A stretch of 64,000 bases of DNA from Combretum micranthum (taxonomy: Eukaryota; Streptophyta; Magnoliopsida; Myrtales; Combretaceae): NCBI GenBank assembly GCA_024138025.1, contig JAMXBD010003378.1, positions 1 through 64,000 of the forward strand. The letters are read 5' to 3'. Below the pieces are notes generated by a model. The model was not told the DNA's origin and did no database searches. It worked only from the letters and a program-made list of their open reading frames with translations. Below are positions 1 to 14,504 of this stretch, one piece after another. Position 1 is the stretch's first letter, and each line of letters opens with the position of its first letter. Position numbers and translations under genes: made by a program.

Positions 1-399
1 CTCAAAAATCAATTAAATAAATTAATATATATATGTATTCAGCTGTAGTTTTCGGTGGGGAAAGCTACGTTGAGGGAGAGAGGCCGGAGCCAAATCATTC
101 TCTCATTAATGACCATGAAAGGAACAGATTTAACACAGCTAATGTAAGGGAAATTCGTATCAAATTCGGGGAGGATATGCAGCCGCGACCTCTCCTTCCT
201 TCCTTCTATATATATGTGATTAATTGCATTAATGAAGAAGCAACAACTTTCATTATTTCTCAACTCTTCCAGAATGAAACTACTCCTTTCTAACCACCAA
301 AACGAGCCAGAAACAGAAATCAAACTAAGCAAAATACTAGAATTCGAATCAAAAGAAAAATAAAACCGAAAACCCTTGAATGCAAGTTCCAAGGAAAGT
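1..399. other. Left edge, no feature supported
   Basis: AT-rich. Short overlapping frames exist on both strands (33-293 and 39-392), but I recognise no domain and see no codon signature, so I do not call a gene. Confidence 0.4.
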
Positions 400-699
400 T
401 GTTGAAGTTCAAATGATTTTCTTTCAAATCTAAACTTTATAACTAACTTCTAATAATCTTAGGAACGTAATAAATACAATCACGAGCTTCGGATTACATC
501 GGACGAGCTCAAACGAGGTAAAACTCCAAAACCCTAGTTTTACTTTCATAAAATCGAGATCTAAATATATATGTTATTAGACGTGTTCAAAATTGTTTTA
601 TTACCTTATATAAGCTATATAAACACTTAGGAACGGTTTGATAATGTTTTTAACGTGTAAAAATTAAAGAACATGAATCGAACAGAGGAGGAAGATGAT

Positions 700-1010
700 G
701 AACAGTACCAACACTGCCTCAAAGCCGACAGTGTAATCGCTCAACGCCGGTGGCTTACAAAGATAGGCTGGCGGCGTAGAGGCGGCTTACACTCATCAGA
801 GGCTACGTAAAATAATTTTCACGTAAAACATGAACGTAAGCCGGCTACTTGGAGATATACGCCAACGGCATAGGGCCGGCGTACGTTGAAAGCCGACAGC
901 TTTCAAGGCCGGTACAATCGATCTAAAAAATTTTGCAAATCTAAGTTTACACCGGCACCTGGGTTTGAAGGCCGGCGGCTTTGAGCCGGTGTACAGCCAA
1001 ATTTTTTCAA
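700..1010. repeat. Cluster of GCCGGC-type motifs, first copy
   Basis: GC-rich island in AT-rich DNA with recurring ACGCCGG, GCCGGCG, GCCGGCT and CCGGTGTA. It matches in style the cluster at 17880-18180 on the opposite strand. It probably lies near the start of a family-B LTR, where promoter elements are expected. Confidence 0.6.
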
Positions 1011-2449
1011 TGAAAACATATTTTGACCTAAACCGAATATTATATATATATATATATACAATACATCTATTTAGTATATTATATGTGTATATATATAACC
1101 ATATAGAATTTATTACTTAGATAAGTAAGTTCAAATAATTAAAATTTTTAGATTAATATCTAATTTTCCTAGAACCCTAAGATTAAGAAAAAAAGATATT
1201 AAGTATTAATCAGAGTTAGTGTTAGCCAAATAATTGTTCTAGATAGATAAAATAGATAAGAATGTAAATTGAAATAAGCTAAATTCTTGATTAATATGAC
1301 TTCTAAAAATAATAAAATAAATATAGGAGATAAATTAAGAGAAACAGGACGATACTAAGTAATAATAGATAACCATAATTTTCTATAGTGAGATCAGTTT
1401 AGAATAACATAGAATTGGTATGAGTCACTATAAAATTTAATAAATATCGAGTCTAGGACACTAATCACATATAGAAATTTAGTTAATCTATATTGATGGA
1501 TACTTTATTCATCTTAAATAGGTGACTTTAACTCACTAGAGGATCTACCAGCTGATTACTACGACTAAGTCAGTACGAGCAGGTGAGTAATTCAGTCATA
1601 TTGTACTGGTTATGATTGTAAATAGTTAAATATGTAATGTAAAGATAATCAAATGAATGTTTGCTGAAAGTATGATATGATCTGAGTATATGATTGTTAA
1701 AATATCCTTACAAAAGCGATAATGCAATGATTGATGTTGTGAAGTAGTATAATGATGATTGTGTGTAATGTATGGTCACCGTGAAATTGATTAAGAATTA
1801 TTGACTTAACACAATAATCTGATCATGCATTGCACGAATTGCATTATTGCATATATAATGATGTGACAGCCTGCTACGTATTAATATTTCGGATCTCTGT
1901 TTTCGCTTGGTTGTTCTAATGTGTTAGTTCTTCCAAGGTTCTCTTTGGTCTGGCGGTCCTATGAGGAACTAAAAGGCACCGAAGAACGTCGCCTGTAGAA
2001 TCGCTTTGAAATGATTAATACTTAGGGAGTTTCTAAAGGATTGCAAGAGATGGTCAGTTTAATCAATTATATTCAAAGTGATAACCTCAAAACGAGAAAT
2101 CGTTGATTCTCCTGTGTACTTAGTCTCTCCTGGGTAGGTGGGTCATTGGGTACTAGTTCTTCAACCCATTAAAAAGAGGGCGTAAATTTTTTTCCTGTTT
2201 GGATTCTAGATCATCTAAACTTGTATCTATGCATATGTTTGAGTGCTTGCATTGCATATGATTGCTAATAACTTGTGTGATGTATGATATGTCTGGTTAT
2301 TCACTGAGCTGTGGTTTTGCTCATACTCCTACAGTCTTTACAGGTTTACGTTACGACCATGGTTAGTTACTTCCAGGAGTATGGCTTCGGTAAGAGCTTA
2401 GGAGCTGGAAGTCTACGGTAATAATTTAGTTTCATGGTTATGTACTATT

Positions 2450-5336
2450 AGAATAGATTATGTAGTTGTGTACTTCAGAAGAACTTTATGGTTTGTAATA
2501 GTTTTGTAATGTTTATTCACTAGGTTATTTCTTTCATATATTTGATTTATTTTTACATTTTTATTCATTAACAAACCCTAATTTACACATATATAAACAC
2601 ATTTTTCTCTCTCTCTCTTCATTTTACTTGTTTCAAATTTTTGTAAAAGAGAAAAAACTCTCTCCTTTCTCCTCCCTTGTGCCGTGAGCTTCCCCCCTCC
2701 CCCACTTCACATTTCCAACTTGTTTTTTCTTCTTTTCTACTCCAAGACTCCATTGGTAGGTTGATTTTAAGGCTTGTTCATCCCAAATCTTGTAATGGCA
2801 AGATCATTCTTGTGTGTTTTCCACCATTTATCCCAATGAGCATGAGCAAGGGACATGAAAACACTACAAGAATCTCAAGCCATCACAAGAAGTGGATCTA
2901 GTATTTGAAAAGTTTTGTTTGAAATATCAACTTGTTCATGCATGTAAAGTAGAGATCTTGTACATATATTGATGTTCATGCCATGAGAGTTATGATTCAT
3001 GCATTATAGTTAGTAGATCTAATGTTTAGACATCCATATCTTCATTTACATGTATGATCGTAGAGTTATTTTGATTTTCATGCATTGATGATAATAAAAA
3101 TGTAGTCTTGTTCATGTAAAGGTGTATTAGATAGTGGATCTTCATATATAGAAGGCAAGAACATTGAAAAAGGAAAGGTTTTATCAAATATAAAATGTTG
3201 GAAATTCGGATGAAATTGAAACCCTACTTTAAAAACCACCAAAGTCACTTTTAAACTCTTGTTTCACAAGAAAAATGAAGGGTATGTGTAATAGGTATAT
3301 TGAAGGAATGATTTTCATAAGCTTAGACGAGTTTAGGCATGATAAGAATGTAAAACAAGTGGTAGAGTTAGAATAAAAAATATTGATATGAGGATCAATA
3401 GTCAAATTCGTAATTTAGGTTCATGCCTACAAGAACACTTAGTATCTAAGTCTAAATTGGATGTTTTATAAGCTAAATGAAGTCCTTAGATGATATATAC
3501 ATTGGAGCTTCAAATTTTAATGCATTAAACAAGATTTCCCAAAAAGAAAATGCAAGAAAATGAAATTTCAAAAATTCGGATTTTTACAAGGGGCTTGTTT
3601 AAAAACATGTTTACCAAATGCAAAATGGGGATTTTTATGCATGAATGAAGGCCATGATTAATATAGACTTTAAGAACTCATTTTTATTTAGATAACAAGT
3701 GAATTTCAAGAATAAAAATCAAAGAAACCCTAAGGAATGTAAAGTTGAGAAGAATAGCTTTTTAGAGATAACCTTTATGTAATTTTGTAACAATTAGGAG
3801 TTCCTAAGGGTTTATCATCAAAAAAATCATCATGACCATGCATATATTGAGTTCATTACATGGCATTCATGTTAGTAATTCATTCCTATACCATTCATCC
3901 ATGAATCATCAACTACGAACATTTCTCGTCAAAAGCAAAACAATTTTTCGGAATTGAGAAAGGGGCAGAACAGAACTGATCCCACTGTTCCATGGCCTTA
4001 CTACTTTCAAAACTTGAAAATAATACTATAAATAGATAGATCTTTCGAATTAGATAGAAATCGATATAAAATTTGAGAAATTCCGAGTTAAAATGACCAA
4101 GTTATGGCCGTTTTAAGTCGGGCTTCCGCAAATAGCGAGAATTCCGAATTCATCTAGTTTAGATGCATAGCTTGAATTAGTTACATGATGAGAATCTCAT
4201 TAGGATTATTCTTACTTGGTAGGTGATCCCGAGCAGGACAACACCTTACCGCTCGATTATTACTACTAGAAAGACCGGCGTCCAATGGCCGAGTGAGTAC
4301 TACTTCCGTTCTCAATTATTGTTGTGATTGTACTAATAGTGGCACTAGTTGTTTAGGCAAAGATAAAAAGATGATTATGCATGATGGGGTATATGAGAAT
4401 TATATACTTGTCTGTTGTTGATATGTGAAGTTGGACTTAAGGAATATCGAAACCGAGTGCTTAGCTGCTGCTGCTGCTTGTTTATTTAGAATTTATATTG
4501 ATTTGTTTGAGAATAATTGTTGGTCACCTAAAAGAATTGAACTAATGTATATTCGACTTCAATTGTAATTGGATTCATTCATATCACGATGGGGATGGAG
4601 CATTCGCATTGGTTGGTTTTTCGTGATCCATAAAACGAATATGTTGGTTAATCATGATCCATAAAACGAATTTGTTGGTTAATCGTGATCCATAAAACGA
4701 AATATTGTTAGTTGACCGTGAGCTTAAACGGCGTCGTACCGCAAGATTCGTTAATCTGCTAACCCGGGATGGAGGGCGCAAGTCCATCCACATATGATTT
4801 CCGGTTGGTCATATGTTTGTTAAACTCATTTGTTTAATGCATACACTTGCTTGAATAATCACTTGTTTGAATGAATTGTACTTAATTGTGTTATGGAAGT
4901 TATTACTCACTAAGCTAGTTAGCTTACGCCCCCATAGCTTTTACTTATTACAGCACAAGTTTATCTGGCTTAGACCGATGCAAGCCACAGCACAGGTACC
5001 TGAGATAGGAGTTTCCCATAGAAGTTTACTTCACTCTTTTTGTATAGACTTCCATTGGAAACTAAAGGACTCTGGATGACTGTAATGGATTTGATATTAT
5101 TTTGCGGGGGAATGCCCCTTAGATTTTGTAAAGTATAATTATGCGTTTTGGTTTATTATCTATGGCTAATGAATGCCACGTTAAACTGTTTAACTCCATT
5201 TGTTGAAGTATTCTATTGTCGTAAAGGAACGCTTTACATCTTTATAAGACTCCCGAAGGGCTCGGATAGGGAATTCGAGAGTCTTGTTTAATATGTGGCG
5301 GACTGTTACGTTTAAAATACCCTATGGGGCATGACA
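2450..5336 (+). mobile_element. Family-A LTR in plus orientation, left end unresolved
   Basis: The right end CCCTATGGGGCATGACA at 5336 matches the ends of other family-A LTRs, as do the conserved block (4761-4782, reverse complement) and the 31-bp array. The left end near 2450-2560 shows no convincing TG start or target duplication, so the copy may be truncated. It seems to interrupt an older LTR, because sequence resembling another LTR end (GGGTGTTAC) follows at 5337-5401. The open frames at 2677-2901 and 4867-5079 are not credible genes. Confidence 0.5.
4611..4708. repeat. Three-copy 31-bp tandem repeat in the plus-oriented family-A LTR
   Basis: GATCCATAAAACGAA recurs at 4625, 4656 and 4687, preceded by TTGGTTAATC-type sequence. 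The reverse-complement version, with about 36-bp spacing, occurs at 9868-9965 in the inner LTR, so the array is an old feature of this LTR subfamily. Confidence 0.8.
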
Positions 5337-5401
5337 GCGCATCTACACTAAGGAGTTGACACATGGTGAGCTATGAATGACCCTATATTTAGGGTGTTAC
5401 C

Positions 5402-6712
5402 TTCACAAAGTTGCCTTATTCAAACTTACTAGGAGAATAAAGATTGTAACATCAAGGAAGATGAGGAAATAAAAAATTTACTTAATGGCCAATAGATGGA
5501 ATATGATCAGAAAGTTAATATTCTTTTAGATTTTGACTTAGGGAGATTTTATGTTGAGTTGAGCCATCATCCTAATCATTAAAATGGCTATTGAATTTAA
5601 TACAATCATATTATTGAAAATTAATAATGAATGAGACAATTCTATAATAGAACCACTAAAGAACCCTAATTTCAATATATATTTTCTCTTGGTTACATAT
5701 GATAGAATGATTTTATATTATGTGTGTTTTCCTACTTAGAAGAACTAATCTCTTCCATCATGGTATGAAACTTAACAATTACCTATCATTGTCTAACCAT
5801 CACTAATGAAAATCAATGTGATTTATCAGCAAAAAGAAATTAATTAAAAATTAAGTATTCTAGAAGTTGATAATATATACAAAATTTATTCATAGATTAT
5901 TATCAAATTGAAAATTTAGTAGTCGAATTGGAAGACATACCTAACTTGTGCATTTGGAGCCTATTTAGATTGTTTGATTTTCACCTGTATCGAATTTGTA
6001 TTAGTAACTTATCAATATCAGATCAATATCGATTTAGCATCGGTTCGGCTTGGTTAGTTTATAAGTAAAATTATTAGTTTTTCATCAGTGTCAATATGTA
6101 TCAGTTCAATATTGGTTAGGTTTAAAAACGAAACCAAAATGATACTAAACCTAGTATCCAAACAGGCGAGTTGTGAACAGTCAACATTCTAAATGATGAT
6201 CTTAAATTGCCATCTATTATAAGCATAAACACAATGTAATATTTTACCCAAGGTAATTAAAAAATGCAGCAAAATTTTCTTTATCATAAAAATCCACATC
6301 GATGAGGCTTAATGTCAGTTTCATGAATGTCTTAAACAGATAAGAATAGAATCGAATGAATGATAGAATTACAGATGTTTTAATATCACATCAAGGAGTA
6401 ATTTTAAAGTCGCTCCTATGTTTGAATATATATTCATGAACTATAATGCAATTTGTATGCATTCATTTATTTGTAAAACAAATATTCTCAATAATAAGTA
6501 TAATTGAAGTAAAAATATCCAATTATGATTCTACATTTGAAAAGATGGAATCGAATTTCTTTTTGAAGTGGAGAATTACAATTAGGACTTCTAAAATTGT
6601 TTTCAAACAAGAAACAAAAAAAGTAATCCAAAATCATGGTATGATTCTAAATCATTCCCATATTCTAAACATGACATAAGCTAACACAAATGTAGCGTAT
6701 GGCATTGTAGAT
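5402..6712. other. Intergenic AT-rich stretch
   Basis: Lies between two LTR blocks. I see no gene, RNA or clear repeat; 6000-6160 has loosely repeated TATCAATAT-type words. The 77-codon frame at 6446 is low complexity. Confidence 0.4.
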
Positions 6713-9172
6713 GATTTTGTCACACCCTAAAGGGTACCCTAAACGTAACACTCCACCACACTCAATATTAAAGCTTAAGTATGGCAACCTTAGCCATTCC
6801 CAAAAGCTTTGATATTAAGTGTAAGGCGTGCTCTCACAAGTTTAGAGGACCATACCCAGGATTATGAAGCTTAATAAGATATAATAACATGTTAAGAAAA
6901 GAAGATTCATAATATTCATTTACTTATAACAAAGATCTCACAAACTTAGGGGTATTTCCCTTTTTCACAACTCTATTACAAGAATGTTGTACTTCTTATC
7001 CAATACTAAACTTTATCTAAAATTTCTTTATCCAAAAAGGAAATTACCTGACTACAGGGTCCTTGTGGCCTCAACCATAGATAAGGGAACTGCAAAAGAT
7101 ATCTATGGGGGTATAAGCTAACAGGCTTAGTGAGAACTATTTCCATAAATAATTTCTTGTAACAAGATTTCAAACAAGTTGTTTAAACAATCAAATAAGA
7201 TGCAACATTACACATGGGCAAACAAGGCATATAGCTTTCCGGGAACTATATGTTGAATGGATTTGTGCCCTCCATTCGGGGTTTGGTGATACATAACTTC
7301 AAAACAAGTAGTTTTAGTTAAAAAGATTTATGCTTACGACCACTATCGCCAAGCATACAAAGTCTACTTGAATTGAACCTTGCTTTCGGATTTTCCGCCA
7401 AGCAATCGCTTTCGGACACTCCACCAAGTGTTGCTTTTGACCTGAGCTTACTATCCTCTCACCCAAGGATAATAATCCAATGCAATGTGACTCACTTCGT
7501 GGTATGTATGAATCCATTTGTTTATTATATCATAACATTATTATTATCGAATTTAAGGCGATCAAAGAATTTCATACAAATCAAGTGTTATACTAAAACA
7601 AATATTTAAATCAATTCCAACCTTGATATTCTTAGGATTCTTTCAAAGAATTATTTTACATACATATCCATTTGTCTTTTCCTATTTCTAATGCAACTAA
7701 TTTACAAGCACAACAAGTATAGCATTTTAAGGAAATAAACTCACGATGCCATGTCGACTATTTTTCTATACGGATGAGTCGTTCACATACTCCACTCAAT
7801 CGAAATAATCTTCGGGATATAGATATCCTTCCTCGGAGTCACCTAGCCAAAGAAAATACCCACAATGAGTATTCCTTGATGATTTTCTTGAATTTTGACA
7901 AAACAGTGTCATGAGAACGTTAAAGTTCGTATAAAGGAGAGTTCCAATTTAAAATGGCCATAACTTGGTCATTTTAACTCGGAATTGCGCATATAATATA
8001 CCAATTTCTACATACTCGAAAGATCTATCCATTTCTAAAACTATTTTTGTCAAACTAAACCATTTAGGCCCCGAAACAGTGGTGATGAAATTCACCACGA
8101 ATTTTCTAACTCAAAAACAACTTTGGTTCTATCATTCAAAAATTTGTTTGATAAATACTTAGTTTTCTATAGAATTGAAAAATCCCTCTTATAATTACAT
8201 AGCTCATATTTATTCATGCTCAAGTGTTTGTTGTCCAATCATGTTTCTTGAGTAGAATAATGTCGGTTTTGGAGTTTTAGAAAAATATAGTTTACAAGAA
8301 TTCATTTTGTAAATCTCTTGAAATGAATATTTTGTTTCTTTTGTTTTCCAAAGATGCTTTATGTTTGCTTTATTATTTTTCCTAATTAACTTTTTGAAAA
8401 TAAATTTTCTTCTTTCTAAGTTTTCTATATTAATACTATTTTTCCTATACAATTTTCTTTATCTATTTGTTTGCAAAGATCTTTATTTGAAAATTCCTCA
8501 TCCTTTCCTCATGTTATGTTTTTCATAAAAATCATTTTTGTACCAACAATTATTTTCTTTTGAAAAACAAAGTGGAATATTAAAGGATTTAAGGAGCTTT
8601 TTATAACAAAAGTAGTTTCTAAAATTTATAGTGGGTTCTTTTTGTAACTTAAAAAAGAAATCAATTTATTTTTGTCAAATCATAGATTTTATACTTCACA
8701 TAAACTTATTTCTAAGTAATAAAATCTCCTTTTTGTCAATTATTTTTAGAACTTGAAATTTTAGACAACAATTTAAATGAACATGATTTATGAGAAATAA
8801 TAGGAAACAAAAATAACATAAATAATAAAGTCAAGTATTGGGAGTCTTAGCTTCTTCAAGGCTCCCGGGACTAAGAAGTAGACTAGTCCAAAAATAAAAA
8901 TAAAATTAAAGAAAGAAAAATTTGTTTTGACTTGATGAAGACAAGTCTAAGATTAGCGACTAATCTTAAAATAACAAGGAATAATAAATTGCAATGGAAT
9001 AAATAAATAAATTGCATTGCATAAAATAAATAAATTGCAAGTGAGCTTATATGCTCTAAAGAATATGAATATATATATAGATAATAATACTTAGATATAA
9101 TAACAATAATATGAACAAAATATCAACATAAACATAATTAGATTTTCATGAACATGAACAATACATGAATAT

Positions 9173-12100
9173 TGTCACGCCCCATAGGGTATCCTATACG
9201 TAACAGTCCGCCACATACCATATAAGATTCTTGAATTACCGCCTTAGTCCTTCGAGAGCCTCATATAGATGTAAGGCGTACATTTACAACAATAGAGTAC
9301 AAGTCCGAATGGAGATAAAAGCTTAACTTGGCATACATTAGCAGTAGGATATAACTCATGAGAAATAATTAAATATTACATTTACTAAGGGGCATTCCCT
9401 CGCAAAAGAATAGTTAATGGCCTTATATAGTCATCCAAAGTCTTACAAGTTTCCTATGGAAGTCTAAACAGAAATTTTATACAGTCATCCAAAGTCTTAA
9501 AAGTTTCCTATGGAAGTCTAAACAGAAATTCAACTTCTAAGGGAAACTCCTACTCCTATACCTGCACAGCCAGGTCACGCTGCCTAAGCCACAAATGGGG
9601 TAGCTGCAAAAGGAAGAAGCTGTGGGACGTAGCTAACTAGCTTAGTGAGTGAATTCTTCCACAATAACATTCATTTCACAACAATTCAAACAAGTGATTT
9701 AAACAAGCAAGTGTATGCGTAAAACACATGAAAACCATACATATGACTATCCGAAAATCATATGTGGATAGACTTGCGCCCTCCATCCCGGGTTAGCAGA
9801 TTAACTAATACTGCGGTACTAACTTTATGCCGTTTATGGTTCACAGGTAACCTACAATTATTTCGTTTCTGGATCATGATTAACCAACCAATTTTAATCT
9901 TATTTATGGATCACGATTAACCAACCAATTTTATCTCGTTTATGGATCATGATTAACCAACTAATGCTAATGCTCCTTCCCATTATGATATGCATATGTC
10001 AACTTTGGCATTAGTTCGAATAGTCGATTAAGTCATTTTATTTAGGCGATCAAACAATTTCTCAAACAATCCATCATAACTAACTACACAACCAGAATTT
10101 ATCACCTTTCGATATTCTTATTTTGAGTTCTCACATCATCAACATACAATTTCCCATTATTCCCCATCATTCATATTCCATTCATTTGGCCTACATTCTA
10201 GTACATAATTAACAAGCACATACAATAAATGAATCGGGAAGAGAAACTCACTCCGCTAGGTTCGGCCTTCTAGTAATAATAATCCGAGGTAAGGATTCAA
10301 CATCCTCGGGTTCACCTATTCACATAAGAAATACCCTAATAAGCATTCTACCATCTAAGGATACTAAAACTCTAAGAAAACTTAGTGAAATCGAAATTCT
10401 CATCATTTTCGAAGTCCCGATTTAAAATGGCCATAACTTGGTCGTTTTAAGTCGGAATTTCGTAAATTTTATATCGATTTCTATCTACTTCGAAAGAGCT
10501 TTCTAAATATGAAGTTTAAATCCAGTTTTGAAAATATGTAAGCCTGGTAAATGGAGGATCAGATCTGTACAGCGGTTATGTTGATTCTGAAAATGCGATT
10601 TCCATGAATGCTCTTGAGATTCCTAAGTGAAATATGAAACTAAATGCCATGGTGATGAATTTCTATATCATGAATGTCATGATATGAACTCTTAAGTGCC
10701 TAAGTTCTTATAGATTTTTGGATTAAAAGAATTTAGATAATCTTTTTCTTGAGAAACCCTTTCATGCTTTTGTTTAACAAGTAAGTTTGCTATACTTGGT
10801 CACACTTACTTATTCCAAGGATTTTTCTTAGGAAAATTCTATTTATTATAAGGAAAATTTGACCCTTATATTAACTATATCTTAAGGCCTTTATTTCTTT
10901 AATAAAATCTTCATTTGTAAACTTTTAAGTGAGTCTTACACTAGGGTGGTTCCAAAAATCTGAGTTTAGTAAAATCTATTTTTAAGTTGATTCACTTAAG
11001 AAAAATGTTTATTATACTTAGAACTTTAAGTATTCATTTTACCTATACCCTAAGGACTTCATTTATTTAAGAAAATACCATCTTTGAAGTTGGAAAACTA
11101 GTGTTTTCTAACCATCTATTCATTATTACGAATTTTGCCTACAAGACTTTTAAATCAAAACTTCTATTGGACTTCATCTCTTGTTTTAAATATTTCCTTT
11201 GGAAAAAACTCATTTAAACTCAAGAAAAATATCATCAAACATCATTTATCACCCATAGGCTTCATTTTTCTTGTAAAATACATGTTTAGAAGTTGATAAA
11301 AGGGTTTTTAACTAGGTTTCTCAAGTCATCTGAATTTACACTAGCTCATTTCTTGAAAAGTGTTTTCCTTTTTGGTTTCGTTAACTCATCTACCTATAGA
11401 TCTATATACTAGCAAAGTTATCTACTCAAGACAAAAGCATTAGTGACCATTAATGCACATAGACTCAAAATAAATATGAGATCTTAAATGCCTACATGAA
11501 TATGAGTAGTAAAATGGTAGATCTACTATATCAAGTGCTTAAATAGGTTTTGAAAACATAAAAACTACATTTTTATAAAAGATCTTTTGTTCAAAACACT
11601 TTTTGATGAATGATCATAAAGCTTATGGCAAGAAAGTTCCTTTAAATGCAAGATCTACTTTGTGATGGTTTGGTATTCTTGTATTGATATTTCCTTGTCC
11701 CTAGCAAGAGATCATGGGGACATTTAGTTGGAAATATCCAAGAATATCCTAGCCATTACAATGATCTATGAGTAAAAGGCGTAGAAGTTCATTTACTTAG
11801 AGTAAAATAGGAGACAAATGAAAGAAAAAGGAAAGTTGTGTGTGTGTGTGTGTATGTGGCATGAAGGCCACAGCAATAAGGGGAAAAATGAGAGGAATGG
11901 GAGCTTCTTTTACCTTTGAAAAGTTTGAAATGTGAATAATGAATGAGAGAGAGAAAATGTAGTTTATATAGGAAATGAAATTAGGTTAAATGTGATAAAA
12001 AGGAATAAAAAAAAATTGCACAAGGAGCTCATTTGGGGGGGGGGGGGGAGGGGTGTGGGAGGAGAAGATTTGATTTTTGTGTGACTTGTTTCTTTTATTT

Positions 12101-12664
12101 GAGTACAAATTGTCATAAATTGAAATAATTAATTTAGAGACGAAAGTCTTTGGAAAAGAAAATGTGATTGAGTGATGGTAAGGGTGTAAGAATAGGGTAT
12201 ACTAATGAGTAGTAGGTTGTACTTGTGAATAGTAATGAATAGTAATCAAGACAACTTAATTACCGGTAGTAAGAAAAATACGAATAAGAAGGCTATAACT
12301 GTATTTTTCATAAGCCAAAAAATTATGAAATTTATATTTTTGAAATCCTTATTTTATTTCGATTCAAGTGAGTATTCACAAGTAAATTTTTGAAATTCTA
12401 GTTCCGAGGCACGCTTTTCTATAATAGGTCTTAGGAATACCCGAAATTGAAATTTTCTCAAAATGTGATCTTTTCTTGATTTGAAATATAATCAAGAACT
12501 ATATTCAAAATTTAAATTTTCTTATAAAAGTTTCTTAGTTGGAAACCAAGGAAAAACCGGATTTAGGGTTCCTATCTCTTACTCCAGTCTTACGCTGTTC
12601 CGATTTAGGGTTTTGGTTTTCGGTTCTTGAGTTAGCTTAGTTACTTGAAAAACCGGGGTTTACA
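9173..12664 (-). mobile_element. Inner solo LTR, family A
   Basis: 3,492 bp from TGTCACGCCCC to CCGGGGTTTACA, flanked by AATAT (9168-9172) and AACAT (12665-12669), a duplication with one mismatch. It sits inside the LTR at 6718-13820. It holds the conserved block at 9772-9794, a 54-bp tandem duplication (9429-9536), three copies of a motif containing GGATCATGATTAACCAAC (9868-9965) and three units of the CTTCATTT-type minisatellite. A homopolymer G run lies near 12036-12048. Confidence 0.75.
9429..9536. repeat. 54-bp tandem duplication within the inner LTR
   Basis: AGTCATCCAAAGTCTTA at 9429 recurs at 9483, followed in both copies by AAGTTTCCTATGGAAGTC. Only a few bases differ between the copies. 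Confidence 0.85.
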
Positions 12665-12741
12665 AACATAATATAGCTTCCATAACATTTAATCTTTGGA
12701 AACTCACATTATGGTCATGTAAAGTTACATGACATGAGAAG

Positions 12742-13037
12742 AAGAAAATAATAGGAGATGGTTACCTAAAGAAGACTTTGGTAGTATTATGTGGTTATGG
12801 GTTTTGTTATAGGTAGAAGTTGTTTTGCAATTAATTTGAGAGAGTTTTGAGAGGATATTTGGAGAGAGTTTCAAGAGGAGAATTTGAGAGAGTTTTTATA
12901 AAGAAAATAATAGGAGATGGTTACCTAAAGAAGACTTTGGTAGTATTATGTGGTTATGGGTTTTGTTATAGGTAGAAGTTGTTTTGCAATTAATTTGAGA
13001 GAGTTTTGAGAGGATATTTGGAGAGAGTTTTTATAGG
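12742..13037. repeat. Tandem duplication of about 159 bp within the outer LTR
   Basis: The segment starting AAGAAAATAATAGGAGATGG at 12742 recurs at 12901 almost unchanged. The second copy lacks the last 24 or so bases (the TCAAGAGGAG part) of the first. The near-identity suggests a recent duplication in this LTR. Confidence 0.85.
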
Positions 13038-13891
13038 GAATTTATGGATAGTAATTGTATGAAAGAAGTGAAAGAGGAGGGGGTATTTATAGAAAAATGT
13101 GGAGTGATTTTTGTGTGATTAAAATAAAAGAAAATTGAAACAAATTGAGGAGAGAAACAGGGAGGGGAGTTGGGGTGGGGTGGGGTGGGCGTCGGCCATA
13201 CATGAAGAGAGGGGAGAGAGAGTTTTTATTTTTGCTTTTTGTTAATAAAATGAAGTAATATGTAAGGTAGATGTGAAATAAAGTTGTGGGAAAGGTAAAA
13301 AGTAAAGGTTATAGGTTATGGTGTTTGTAAGTGTAGGTGTAAGAAAAAGTAGAGATAAAATAATAGTGCAGAATAGTAATGAATAGTGTAATGTAAAGTA
13401 GATATGACTAATAAAGTACTAGTAGTAAGAAAATACGCGTATAATAGCGATATCTGTTATTTTTACTTGTCGAAAAATTTTGAAACTGATATTTTTGAAA
13501 ACCTTATATTTTTATAAGTCTAACGTTATATTCGGAATATTTTTACTATTCTAGGCTCTAAGACACGTTTTTCAAGAACTGTGTCCGATTGGGTTCGAAA
13601 CGAGTTGCAGTTTTACTAAACTGATCTTTTTATACTACCTTAGATAATTACGCACTATTCTACATTCTAAACTCCTACTTACTCTCACCGAGTTTCTTAT
13701 TCGGGATTGCCGGACTTAAGCTATTATGTCTAACTAGGGTTTTGTTGACCTTTAGAGTTCCGGTTGGCTTCTGGTTTAGGGTTTTAGGTTAAACCGATTC
13801 CAAATATTTAGGGGTTTACAGATTTTGTATCACTTTTAAGTTTTTTTTCCCTTTATGTAGAGTCAACATTATTCCTATAATCCAAGCTTCT

Positions 13892-14504
13892 AAAGGTAGG
13901 CAAAAAAACATATAAAACTGAAAAACCAAACCAAAACCAAAAAGATCAATCAGAAAAATATGGTTAACTAGTCTATCAGCTTCCATTTAGGATCACAGTT
14001 TTTATTTTTATTTTTTGGTTTTGGTTTTAGTTTGTAACCATAACAAACTGACGATTAACGGTTAATCATTAAATAATTGACAATTCAAACATTTCTATTT
14101 TAACTATTATATTGTTGTTGTGTTGTAATTTGAAAAAAAAAAAAAAAGAAGACTATAAAGTTTTATTTGTGTAATGTTATATTGAAGTTATATTCTTAAT
14201 TTGTTATTGGTTTTGTAGTTATTTAACTTGTTAATTAGTGATTTTTTAATATAATTATGAAACAAAAGGGTTTAACTTTTTATAGACCAACCGAAAATAT
14301 GGTTAACCGTAATTTTTAGTTAAATATTATGTTAAATAGTTAAAAACCTAAAACTAAAAATATTAATAAAAAAAAGATTAACTATTAAGATGGTTAACCA
14401 TGAACAATGAACTGGTTTAGGTTTGAGATTTTAAAAACCAGTTATTTTTGTCTGGTTAAAAAAATGGGACCATGGACTGGTCAACCAAACCATACCTATC
14501 CTTA
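13892..14504. mobile_element. Non-autonomous hAT-like element
   Basis: About 610 bp between the LTRs at 13820 and 14629. The left end reads AAAGGTAGGCAAAAAA and the right end, on the opposite strand, GTAAGGATAGGTATGG. Interior copies of GGTTAACC and AACCAAACC are typical of plant hAT-derived sequences. Flanks AAGCTTCT and ATGCTTCC agree at six of eight positions, compatible with an old 8-bp duplication. No transposase. Confidence 0.4.

Larger units (their letters stand above)
400..5401 (+). mobile_element. Older LTR (family B-like) interrupted by the family-A LTR
   Basis: It has a GCCGGC-motif cluster (about 700-1010) and then about 1.5 kb of LTR-like sequence. After the nested insertion (2450-5336) a 65-bp tail ends TTTAGGGTGTTAC, like the reverse complement of the 16150 LTR start (TGTAACACCCTAA). 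The order and distances resemble the minus-oriented copy at 16150-18467. The left end is not resolved and no target duplication was found. Confidence 0.35.
6718..13820 (-). mobile_element. Outer solo LTR, family A, interrupted by a second solo LTR
   Basis: In plus-strand reading it starts TGTCACACCC and ends AGGGGTTTACA. It is flanked by perfect GATTT duplications (6713-6717 and 13821-13825). About 3,606 bp belong to this LTR after removing the insertion at 9173-12664. No internal element sequence is present. It carries a 159-bp tandem duplication near its right part and the conserved LTR block at 7261-7283. Confidence 0.8.

Noticed and set aside
4584..4793. Small minus-strand frame of 69 codons
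   Set aside because: It lies over a 31-bp tandem repeat and the conserved LTR block.
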